Source: Kalmanozyma brasiliensis GHG001 (Eukaryota; Basidiomycota; Ustilaginomycetes; Ustilaginales). From it: a DNA stretch of 64,000 bases. The notes beneath the pieces are model-generated. The model was not told the origin of the DNA. It saw nothing but the letters and a program-made list of their open reading frames with translations, and ran no database searches. A program made the translations under genes and the position numbers. Shown in pieces: positions 38,903 to 48,500 of the stretch (its first letter is position 1; the number at the start of each line of letters is the position of its first letter). The stretch covers positions 372,001 through 436,000 of the forward strand of contig NW_015961948.1 of the NCBI RefSeq assembly GCF_000497045.1, in the 5' to 3' direction.

Positions 38903-40849
38903 ATGTCGCAGCCTCAAGTAACGCCCATGGCCACGGTCAACGACCTCGTCTCGGCCTACCCGCGCGACCTCAAGCGTCCTAAGCTGCGCGTAGCCATCAT
39001 CACCGAGAACTTCCTACCCAAAGTCGACGGAGTCACTCGAACGCTCGCCCGTCTGCTCGAGCATCTCAACGCGGAAGGTCACGAAGCCATGGTGCTTGGT
39101 CCCGAAACCGGCATCCGTCACTACGCCGGCCATCCCGTAGTCGGAACCTTCGGCATCCCCCTCATCATCTACCCGGGTCTCAAACTCAACTTCATGCGCC
39201 CGCGCTTCGTTCGTCGTCTGCAACAGTTCAAACCGGACATCATCCATTTCGTCGATCCCATCTGGCTCGGTGCACAGATGCTTCCCACAGTCCAGAAGTA
39301 TCTGCCCGAAGTCCCCTGCGTTAGCTCGTACCATACGAACCTGCCTACGTACGCGACGCTGTTCGGTATGCCTTGGTTGGAGAGGACGATGTGGAACTTG
39401 ACCCGGAATCTGCACGATCGGTGCGAGATGGTCTTCTGTCCTTCCGAGACGACGCGCCGGATGTTGCGCGGCAAAGGGTTCACCAACGTGGAGATCTGGT
39501 CGAGGGGGGTGGATACGGAGCTGTTCAACCCGCAGGCGAGGGATGAGAATCTGCGCGAGAGCTGGGGATGCACGCCCAAACCGGCGAGTTTGCGATTGCC
39601 GTTGAGCCCGAGTGTGGCGGCGGCGGATGCGACGACGATGTTTGGCAGCGAACACGCAGCCTTATCGCATCTGGCAGGCAAGTTGGGGGTCAAGATTGTG
39701 AGGAAAGAGGGGGATGAGAGCTTCATTCGAACTCCACCGACCAACCCGGTTTCGCCAGAGTGCGCCTTCACCCCTCCTCCGGCGTACGACGACCTTACCG
39801 GGCTGCCGGATCTGCCGAGCGGATTCCTTCTTCCTCCTCCCGCACTGCCGGCGTCCACACTCACGGCAATCCCACCGACGCTGAGGGTCAGCCCCGAACC
39901 GGCTTCAAGCAAAACAGTCGTGCTGTACGTCGGCCGCATCAGCTGGGAGAAGAACCTCCGTCTGCTGATCGAGGCGTTCCACCTGCTCCCCACATCGGTG
40001 CGCTCCAAGGCCAAGTTGGTGTTCGTCGGCGATGGACCGGCGCGCGGCGACCTCACGAGGTTGTGCAACAAGCTCGAGCTGGACGCCTCGTTCATGGGGC
40101 ACCAGAAAGGTTCCCGGCTCGCAGCCATGTATGCGAGTGCTAGTATCTTTGCCTTCCCGAGCTTTACCGAGACGTTTGGGCAGGTGGTGCTCGAGGCGTT
40201 GGCGAGTGGATTGCCAGTGGTGGGCATGCATGCGGAGGGCACGAGTGATCTGGTTGTCCATGGAAGGACGGGGTTGTTGCTGGACGTGAATGCTGTTGCC
40301 AAATCGGCGACGGTGGGTGGGAGTCGACCGGCGACGCCGGGCGCTCCAAAGAACCGTGGTGCTATCGCAACCGAGTTCGCCAACGCAGCATCCAGTGCAG
40401 CTTTCAACCTCCCCCCCTCCCCCTCGTCCCCTTCCAAACCAGCTCAGACGCAGGACCAAGTCGGCCTCCCTACCCCCATCCCAACCACCCTCGACTTCAA
40501 AGCGTCCATGACCCCCAACACGCCCTGGTTCCAACAGTGCGCCAAATCCTACTCGATGCTCCTCGAGCGTCTCATCCTGGATCGTCAAACGCGTGCGCTC
40601 ATGGGCCAACGCGCCGTGCTCACCGCCTCCCGAAAGACGTGGTGGGACGCCATGGACGCCCCTGTTCGCGGCTACGAGAGCGTCATCGCCCAATGCGGAA
40701 CGACCAACCTCAACGACGACGAGCTCGAGGCATGGCGGAACAGGCAACGCCGCAACGCCCCTCTCACCGGTCCCCGCGTCAAAACCGCCATCGCCCTCCT
40801 GGTCCTCCTGTTCGCTTGGCTCCTCTCCCTCCTCTTCCACTCCAAGTAG
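38903..40849 (+). CDS. GT4 glycosyltransferase, SQD2/mannosyltransferase-like, C-terminally anchored
   Basis: Intronless, 648 aa from the ATG at 38903 (upstream frame begins at GTG). The N-terminal Rossmann domain has RVAIITENFLPKVDGVTRTL and DIIHFVDPIWLG; the C-terminal one has VVLYVGRISWEKNLRLLIEAF, VFVGDGPARGDL and the E-x7-E motif ETFGQVVLE, all as in family GT4 retaining transferases. The nearest pattern is that of plant SQD2 and bacterial GDP-mannose-dependent transferases. A proline-rich insert of about 110 residues (39560-39905) splits the two halves, and another Ser/Pro insert lies near 40330-40500. One hydrophobic helix (AIALLVLLFAWLLSLLF) ends the protein, a tail-anchor arrangement that would place the enzyme on the cytosolic face of a membrane. 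Donor and acceptor are not known. Confidence 0.85.
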   Translation: MSQPQVTPMATVNDLVSAYPRDLKRPKLRVAIITENFLPKVDGVTRTLARLLEHLNAEGHEAMVLGPETGIRHYAGHPVVGTFGIPLIIYPGLKLNFMRPRFVRRLQQFKPDIIHFVDPIWLGAQMLPTVQKYLPEVPCVSSYHTNLPTYATLFGMPWLERTMWNLTRNLHDRCEMVFCPSETTRRMLRGKGFTNVEIWSRGVDTELFNPQARDENLRESWGCTPKPASLRLPLSPSVAAADATTMFGSEHAALSHLAGKLGVKIVRKEGDESFIRTPPTNPVSPECAFTPPPAYDDLTGLPDLPSGFLLPPPALPASTLTAIPPTLRVSPEPASSKTVVLYVGRISWEKNLRLLIEAFHLLPTSVRSKAKLVFVGDGPARGDLTRLCNKLELDASFMGHQKGSRLAAMYASASIFAFPSFTETFGQVVLEALASGLPVVGMHAEGTSDLVVHGRTGLLLDVNAVAKSATVGGSRPATPGAPKNRGAIATEFANAASSAAFNLPPSPSSPSKPAQTQDQVGLPTPIPTTLDFKASMTPNTPWFQQCAKSYSMLLERLILDRQTRALMGQRAVLTASRKTWWDAMDAPVRGYESVIAQCGTTNLNDDELEAWRNRQRRNAPLTGPRVKTAIALLVLLFAWLLSLLFHSK

Positions 40850-40959
40850 CTGCCTACCTATATACCCAACGTATCACGCAACCCAACGACAAGACCTCAG
40901 AACTCACGCAATACCAATGACATCTATGAAAGGCAAATTGTTCTATTTGAGAGCAAGAC

Positions 40960-43900
40960 CTACATGAGTAACGCGACAAAGTTGCTCGGGAAAGTGTTGG
41001 CGCCGTGCTTGCGTCGAGCCTCATCCAGCAGCTCGCCCTGCCACCACCCGTCCGCCTCGGTGTGCGTCACCGCGATGATGTCGCCCGTCGTAAAGCTGAA
41101 CTCGTCCGGGTTGGTCGCTTGGTAGTCGTACAGCGCCTTGACGTAGAACAGGATCGGTTGGCCCGCGTCGCTGTACTGCCCGGTGGGAGCGTGACCCTGC
41201 GCTTGCGGTGCCGCGGGAGCCGGGGCGGGAGCCGGGGCGGGCGCGGGAGCAGGACTGGTGGCTCGTCCCCACTGCTGCTGCCCGTAGTGCGAGGGCGCTA
41301 CGCTCGCCGTGCTCGGCTGGTGAGAGTGGCCGACACCATTGGGGGCGCGTTGCGGTTGGGTCTGCGCTGGGGGCTGTTGTTGCTGTTGCAGATATTCGTG
41401 CATGTACGCTGACGCTGGTGTTTCCTGGCCCGGGTACGGAGCTGGTGGCTGCTGCTGTGAGGCAGGCGCGCCGTAGTAGCCTTGCTGTGCGAGCGCAGGT
41501 GCTGGCTGGGGTGCCCCCGCGTAAGCGCCCTGCACTGGCGCCGGCGAGCCACCGTACTGCGAGCCTTGCGCCAGTTGAGACGGCACACCGTGACTCGCCG
41601 CTGGAGGCTGGGGCCCTTGACCGTACCCAGCAGGTGCATAGCCTCCGTACTGCTGCTGCTGTGCTGGCTGCCCAACGGTCGAGTACACGGACGGTTGCGC
41701 AGCGTGACCCTGGTAAGACTGACGAGCGTCGGCAGCAGGCGGCGCACCTTGATAGCCGTACGGGTTCTGCAGCTGTGGAGCTGGAGCAGCGCTGTACTGA
41801 CTTGACACAGAGGGGTGGGCCTGGTGACGTGGCGGCTGCTGCTGCTGGTAGTTGGCGTGGACGACAGAGGGTGGGCGAGCAGGTTGCTGCGCCGCCGCGG
41901 ACGCAGGTCGCTGCGGCGGCTGCTGCTGCTGCGGTGGAACGCTGCCCGCCCTCCTCATGTAGTCGACGGCCATCTGGTCGTGAGTCACTGAGCCTGTGGC
42001 ATCCAGAGCAATGCCCAGCGGTGTGGTGCTGCGAACGGGAGGCGCGTTCGATTGTCGTCGCGAAAGCGTGCCGCTCTTGGGCTGATCCGTGGACGGTGCT
42101 GGCACTCGTGGAGACTGAGCTGCTTGCTGCTGAGGGTGCTGCGACTGCAGCTGCGTCGTCTGCTGAGGTGGTCGAGACCACGGCTGTGGGCTGGGACTTC
42201 GACCTCTGGCTCCGACCCCAGCAAAGCCCTGGTCGTGATGCTGCTTGGTGGGGCTGGGCGGTACATTTGCTGCCTGTCCGCCTGCACGAGATGCAACTGA
42301 GTTCTGGCGAGAGAGCGACTTGCGCTCGCCCGGGAAGGATTGCCCGTACTGCCCGACCACGTCCTCGACTGGCAAGGGCGACGTTGCGCGTGCGGGAGCC
42401 TGCATGAAGGCGGCTGAGGGCGAGCGAGCGCGAGGTGGCAGATTGCTGGCCATTGATGGCGCAGGAGAGTGGGCTCGATGCTGAGGAGGCATGTTGTGGA
42501 CGATCTGACCTGGTTGAGCGAACGGCGCAGGCGGCTGGGGTTCGACGTCTCTTTGCGCTGGGACGGGCGACTTTCCGCCAGGACGCATCCGCAAGCTGGC
42601 GAGGGCCTTGGCAATGGGATCTTCGTCATCGGCAGCACTAGCGGCCGGCGCAGGACGAGAGGAAGCAGGAGCCGCGGCCTGCTGCGGCTCGGCCTCGTAT
42701 TGTCTGTGCGACGGCTCGCCGGATTGCTCAAACGGCTGAGGAGGGACGGGCTTGTCTTGGTAAGCACCGTTGCGCGAAGCTTGTGTTGGCTGCGTGGCAG
42801 GCTGCAGTGGCTGGACGGGCTGTGCGGACTGTGGCGGGAGAGGCGACGCTGCCTGCGATGAAGGTTGTGACTGCATAGGTGACGGCTGATGATGCTGTTG
42901 CTGTTGCTGCTGATGCTGCTCTTCTTGCTGTGGCGGCTGTTGCGGTACGGGAAGCTGCGTAGGACGTGTTGTGTTACGTTGGAATCTAGCTGTATGGTAA
43001 GTGGGTCGCGCAGGAGGTGCCTGTCCCTTGGCGTAGTTGATGTACTCGGGAGGTGCAGGGATGAGCGAGCCCGTACCGCAGTACTGAATGAAGAACTGCA
43101 CGTCGCGTGGGGTGTCGACATTCTCGAGGCTGACGCGGATGCGCTCGCATGACTCGTCGTCGGCCACGCAGACGGCTGAGACGGCATTGGCAAAGTTCCA
43201 GAGGTTGCTCTTGGTAAAGTCGATGCGCTCCTCTTCCTGATCCTGGCACTGATCGAGATAGGCCTTCCACTCGGCATTCCACTTGACGGTGGTGTCTCGG
43301 AGAGCGCGCACAAAGTTTTGATAGTCCTTGTCGTTCTGACTAACGGTGGCCTGGGCCTTGTCGAGCTTGTAGGCGACCTTGTCAAGGTCCTTGCCCTGAA
43401 CGAGACTGCTCTGGGCGGTGTAACCGTTGATCTTGATGCAATCCTGCTCGTACTTTTCGCGCGACTTGTTGACGTAGCTCTCCTGGGTCTGCTTGTGCTT
43501 GTGCAACTTTTCGATGTTGGCCTGTGCCGCTTTGCGCGAGTTCCAGCTCTTGTTGGCGAAATCGGTGACGGCGCCCTCGAGGTCCTTCTTGATCATGGAA
43601 GCGAGGTCGCTGTGGGTGCGGGACGTGGTGTCGAGCTCTGCCTTGACGACCTCGAAGGCCGCTTTGAGGGCGCCTGTCTCGCTGTAGCCAAGTGCGGAAC
43701 GGGAGAGCTTGGAGAGTCGCTTTGCATACTCGGCCTCGATGTCGGCGCGTTCCTTGTAGAGCGACTTGAGTTCGTCGAGGGTGCGCTGGGACGCTTTCAT
43801 TCGCGCCGAGATGGCTTCAAAGCCGACGTCACCTTGACCCCAGAAAGCGTTGCAAAAGGAGGTAGTCTCTGCGAGTTCGCGACGGATGTACTCGTCTTCT

Positions 43901-44019
43901 GCGGCGATGCGTCGACCGGCTTCACCACCGTCATGACCCATGCTGTCGCTTGCGCGTTCTGCTCGTGAACGTGAGCTGTGACCTGAGCCCGCCGAAGCTG
44001 AGCGACGGTCGGAAGGCAT
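40960..44019 (-). CDS. CDC15: F-BAR/SH3 protein Cdc15
   Basis: Intronless, 1019 aa, ATG at 44019. An F-BAR domain (about residues 45-300) opens with TTSFCNAFWGQGDVGFEAI and contains the long helices of the PCH family, with DVQFFIQYCGTGSLIPAPPEYINY after it. About 600 residues rich in Gln, Pro, Ser and Ala follow, with many short Q runs, and a C-terminal SH3 domain (about 957-1019: ALYDYQA, DGWWQGEL, FPSNFVALL). This is the layout of Cdc15, Imp2 and Hof1, which bend or bind the plasma membrane and scaffold the cytokinetic ring. A Cdc15 protein of Ustilago is known to act in septation; that role fits but is inferred here. The Q-rich linker is longer than in yeasts. Confidence 0.92.
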   Translation of the reverse strand: MPSDRRSASAGSGHSSRSRAERASDSMGHDGGEAGRRIAAEDEYIRRELAETTSFCNAFWGQGDVGFEAISARMKASQRTLDELKSLYKERADIEAEYAKRLSKLSRSALGYSETGALKAAFEVVKAELDTTSRTHSDLASMIKKDLEGAVTDFANKSWNSRKAAQANIEKLHKHKQTQESYVNKSREKYEQDCIKINGYTAQSSLVQGKDLDKVAYKLDKAQATVSQNDKDYQNFVRALRDTTVKWNAEWKAYLDQCQDQEEERIDFTKSNLWNFANAVSAVCVADDESCERIRVSLENVDTPRDVQFFIQYCGTGSLIPAPPEYINYAKGQAPPARPTYHTARFQRNTTRPTQLPVPQQPPQQEEQHQQQQQQHHQPSPMQSQPSSQAASPLPPQSAQPVQPLQPATQPTQASRNGAYQDKPVPPQPFEQSGEPSHRQYEAEPQQAAAPASSRPAPAASAADDEDPIAKALASLRMRPGGKSPVPAQRDVEPQPPAPFAQPGQIVHNMPPQHRAHSPAPSMASNLPPRARSPSAAFMQAPARATSPLPVEDVVGQYGQSFPGERKSLSRQNSVASRAGGQAANVPPSPTKQHHDQGFAGVGARGRSPSPQPWSRPPQQTTQLQSQHPQQQAAQSPRVPAPSTDQPKSGTLSRRQSNAPPVRSTTPLGIALDATGSVTHDQMAVDYMRRAGSVPPQQQQPPQRPASAAAQQPARPPSVVHANYQQQQPPRHQAHPSVSSQYSAAPAPQLQNPYGYQGAPPAADARQSYQGHAAQPSVYSTVGQPAQQQQYGGYAPAGYGQGPQPPAASHGVPSQLAQGSQYGGSPAPVQGAYAGAPQPAPALAQQGYYGAPASQQQPPAPYPGQETPASAYMHEYLQQQQQPPAQTQPQRAPNGVGHSHQPSTASVAPSHYGQQQWGRATSPAPAPAPAPAPAPAAPQAQGHAPTGQYSDAGQPILFYVKALYDYQATNPDEFSFTTGDIIAVTHTEADGWWQGELLDEARRKHGANTFPSNFVALLM

Positions 44020-45519
44020 AATGAAGAGCAGTGCGTGTGTGCGCTTTGACTCGATGTGGCTGAGTTCGGGATGGGCTTCCGGCCGGAATGAGTGGTGCCG
44101 CGCGAACGGATCCTGCGTATGTGATTATAGAGAAGGGCCGTGCTCAGCTGTGCTTTGAGCAAAAGATGTTCGGATCGGATGCTTTGGCGATGTCTTGACT
44201 CAGAAGATAGGCAAGTCACGCGATAAGGGCTGTGGTTATCGGATCGATCCGACCGAGGGGTCTGAGAGCAGAAATTCGAGGTGGGACCAGCGCTGAGTAT
44301 CGTTGGCCAACTGAAGAGACTGTGCTCGACGTAGGTGACGTCAAAGAGAGTATACGCAACCGAGACTAGGGAAGGTGATTAGAAGCGAGCAGACTCAGTT
44401 TTGTAATGCTGAGGTACTGGAAGATTGTGACGATGACGAGAAGAGCTCTGTGGAGTTGATCTGACGGTGGTGGCCTTTGCGCACACACAGCAGCACAGGT
44501 TTCAGACGATGAGAAAAAACATCAACATGAGGTGGGCACCGACAGCAGCGGCAGCAGCAAAGCGCACAAATTTCGAGAAATTCCACAGCACAGCACAGCC
44601 AGATCAGCGACGCGTCTCTTCGTCATCTTGGCCCGGCTGCTCCCATCATCGCCGTCTTGCTTTCGACAGGGGCTATCGTGAGACCCCCTTCGATGTCATG
44701 CTACCATTTTTGGCGGTCAAATGTGAGATCGTCGTGTTCTGCCGACGAGGAACGAGAACGCATCGGCTTGGTTGCCGTTCTGGCTCAAACTCTCGGCATG
44801 ATTTCAAGCAAAACGTGCGCGGAGAAGAGCATCTTGCAGCTTTGACTCTTCTTTCTGCGTTGAGCCCTGGGTCTTCAACCGTGCAGCCTTGCCGCCGGTT
44901 CACTCAGCAGCGATGGGCACCAAATACACATGCATACGAGCCTCGACACTCTTCTTTGCTCGATGTGATGCAGCAGAGAGCCGCCTGGACAGCAGTCTAC
45001 AGTACAGGGCAAACAGGCCCATTTCATCTCGCAGGCCGGCACTCGCAAGGAAGCTTCATCTCTCGACAGACCCTTCTTTGTCACACGATACGCAAGCAGC
45101 AGCAGCAGCAGCAGCAGCAGCCCTCGTCCAAAACGCTTTTATTGACCTATTTTTCGAAAACTTAAAGCTAAATTTGGCCAAAAAATGCGACTTTTTTAGG
45201 TTGCTTTCAACAACACTCATCCTGCCATCACCGCTCGCCTTCCCTTCGTCCACCATCGCACCGTTCCTATCTCCACCCTTGCGCTCATCGGCAAACGCAG
45301 ACATGGCTTCTCGTGTAGTCTCGAATCCGTCTCCTGCTGTACTTTGAATCTCGGAGTTGTGCTGTCGCAGCACTGCAATACCTCTGTCGGCACACTTGGC
45401 CGAGAGAATGGGTTCCCACGCATCGGCCCGACCGTAGACGCCAACGTCGGAGGATTCCGTTACTGAGCTGCTCCGTAGTCAGCTTCCATCCCAGAGCCAA
45501 GATTCGAAGCGTAGTCATC
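44020..45519. other. Gene-poor stretch of 1.5 kb with AGC repeat
   Basis: Divergent upstream region of CDC15 and the CorA gene. Open frames (for example 44467-45165) lack domains and pass through the AGC repeat. Nothing else supported. Confidence 0.5.
45095..45121. repeat. (AGC)9 microsatellite
   Basis: Nine perfect AGC units about 400 bp upstream of the CorA-type gene. Probably slippage-prone; no function assigned. Confidence 0.9.
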
Positions 45520-48500
45520 ATGTCCGACGCAGCTCCCGCGCCTAGGGGCTCGGACGACGCTCGTCAGGCTGGGCCCTCAGGCACTTCGAGCCAGATCGAC
45601 AACGGCGCGCAGAACGTGGCTGCTTCTTCGACGTCCGCCTCGCATCAGCACGAAGACATCGACTCAGCCTCTCTTGACCTCGGCCAGCCAGCGCTACCGC
45701 CTGCTGCTTTGCTACCAGCAGATGTGCCTCCTCTACCAAGGAGACCAGCTAATCGTCAGGATGCCCTCATGGACGACGCCTTGCGCTCTCTGCCACCCGC
45801 TGCAGAGCGCACCATTCAACGCCAACGGCCCCCTGCTACCGTACGCTCCATGTTCAACACTTCCATCTTCAGTGCTGGCTCTTCATCCTCACAAGCCGGT
45901 CCCTCCTCCTTCGCCTATCCTCCACCACCTCCAACAGCTTCGACCTCATTCCATCGCACAGCCACCTCAGCCAGTGCCAAAAGCGCCGCATCGATAGGCA
46001 GCAACTCTCAGGACTCAAATCATCGTTCCAGATCCAATCCGCTCAAAGCCGCCTTCAGCAGAGTTGCCAGCTTCGCTGCCCCTTCTAGTCCATCACCAAA
46101 CATCGCGCCATCTTCGCCCAGGACTAGAATTCGACCTTCTCCCGTGTTCGAACTCTCTTCGGTTCAGAGAACCAAAGAAGCACGAAGAGCCGCTCGACGA
46201 GAGGCGAGAAGGCTCGAGAAGCTAGCACGCCAGGAGCGGGATGCCGAGCTTGACTTTGCCGATGACGAACAAGAGCGAGCCGGCTCGCACATGCCTCGTA
46301 CATCTCCACGAGCCGCGCAGCTTGGCGACGAGATTGTAGAGCTTCCAGCCGAGCCTCCCTTGGACGTACCAGAAGCAAATGCTCCCACCGCATCGGCACT
46401 TGCCATGGCTTCCAAAGTGGGTCGCAAGCCCAAACGCAGACTTCAATTCGCTCCAGATCAAAGACGCGTCCGCAAGGTCGATCTGCCTCCCAGCTTCGAG
46501 GTTGAGGACACGTATCGAAATCTGGACGACTACGTCACAGCATCTCGAGAGCGCCGTAGAACTCAACGTGGACGTCGCAGCGCCAAAGGATCGCGCAGGG
46601 CTCGCTCACGACGCGGCTCTCGCAGCAGTCGTGCAAGTCGCAGCTCCGCCCGCAGTAGCGCAGGGTCCAGTAGCTCGAGCAGCTCTTCATCTTCGTCATC
46701 ATCCTCTTCGTCTTCCAGCGGCTCCTCCAGCTCTTCAAGCTCGGGTAGAGGTATCACTATTGCACGCCTGCGAGCCTTCTTTGGTGACAGCTCCAGCTCT
46801 TCCTCTAGCTCCGATTCCGACGATTCGTCCTCCGGCTCCTCTTCGTCATCCTCGTCTTCAAACTCATCCAGCAGCAAATCATCAACTACAAGCGGCGCAC
46901 GCTCACGACGCTCTTCAGCACGTCGTCTCTCCTTTTCAAATGTGCGCGGCAAGTCCCGCCGCAGCGCCAAAGCTCGTTCACGCGCCGATCAGTCCGAAGC
47001 TAGCGATATACCCGGTTCACCAGTCTCGAGTCGCAAAGGTCCTTTGACGCCCTACTTTGCCCCCTTGACCGACTTCCCGCGCGGCAAAAAGGCTGCAGAG
47101 AAGCGTCAGATCAAAAAGGCAAGGCAGGCCGCCAAGCGCGCAAAGAAGCGCGAAGCCCAGCTCATTCGACAAGGTCGATTGCCGCCCAAGCCCAGTCGAA
47201 GTGCTCGTGCCAAGGCTATGCGAGCCAAGGAGCTAGCCGGTGGAGTGACACAGTATCAACTATTCACGCCGATGAAGCTCCCCATGGATCTGGACTGCAC
47301 CACGCTGTCCACCTTGGAAGCCACCCCGGATCCACAGCAGGGCACTTCTGTCGTACTCAAGAGGACCATGAGGACGCAGACTTGGGTTCAGGTCCGCAAT
47401 CAGCTCTACGTCATGCGAAACTACCTTCGACAGGCCGATGTGCAAGGCGGCGACATGGGTCTTGCTCCCGAAGCAGCGTACCCAACGCTCCATCGACACC
47501 ATCGCCACGCCGCCAAAGCTGCAGTCGAGAAAGCCCACCATCGAAACAAGACCGCTCATGAGAAGGATGGAAAGACGTCCCATCATCACCGAAAGACTCC
47601 CGTTCCCGAGCCAGTTACGAAAGCACCCGAAGAAGATGAGCTCGACCTTTTCGACGGTGACCTGGCTCTTCCTCCACCTGCCTTGGAATTGCCCGATGAC
47701 ATGGAAGAGCACGACCTCGTCGGAAGGGGCAGCGATCTCAGGCATGCGTCTTCCTCTCCAAAGCACTCGTCACCGGGCGGCCAACAACCGTCTTACATGG
47801 ATTACCATCACAACCTTCCAGCCGACCAAGAAGAGGAAACGCGCACAGGCCGACATCTGTCCGACATCCCACTCAGCCCGAACTATACCACAGCTTTCGG
47901 CAGAGATTTTGGTCGCACTCCACGGATCTTTTCGCAGCTGCGAGCCTCTGGAAAGAAGCGCGCTGGGAAGGACAGCGCTTCCGCCCCTCTGACCTCGGAT
48001 CCTCCGTCGGCTGGGAAAGAGGGCAGTCAAAACAGCACGACAAAAACGCCATCGGATGGCGACCCGAGCAAAGCGACCGCAGCGACGACCGCAGCGGAAG
48101 ATGAAGGCGCATGGTGGCTTCACGTCCACTGCCCTACCTACAAAGACATGCACGAGATCTCCAAGCTCTTTCCCATGCATCCGCTCACAGTCGAAGATGT
48201 GCTGCAGCAGGACCCGCGCGAAAAGGTCGACGTCTTTGATCGACTTGGCTACTACTTTGTCGTCATTCGAGCCATCGATGAGCGATACTTCCGATATACG
48301 TCGACAAGCATCAAAGGCTCACCTGGCTCACCGAGTTTCACCGGGTCTGGATCTTCCAGTGCTACCGTCCACGGCGAGGCTGAGGCAAAGACGAAGAACG
48401 GCGAAGACAACGGACAAGACACCAAGTCTGAAAGCTTGGAGCTGCGTGACCTCGCTGACAAGACCGCGACGAGCCCTGAGGACGGACACTCGAACAAACA

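Noticed and set aside
44467..45165. 232-codon plus-strand frame ending in poly-Q
   Set aside because: The Q run is just the AGC microsatellite; the rest has no coding character.
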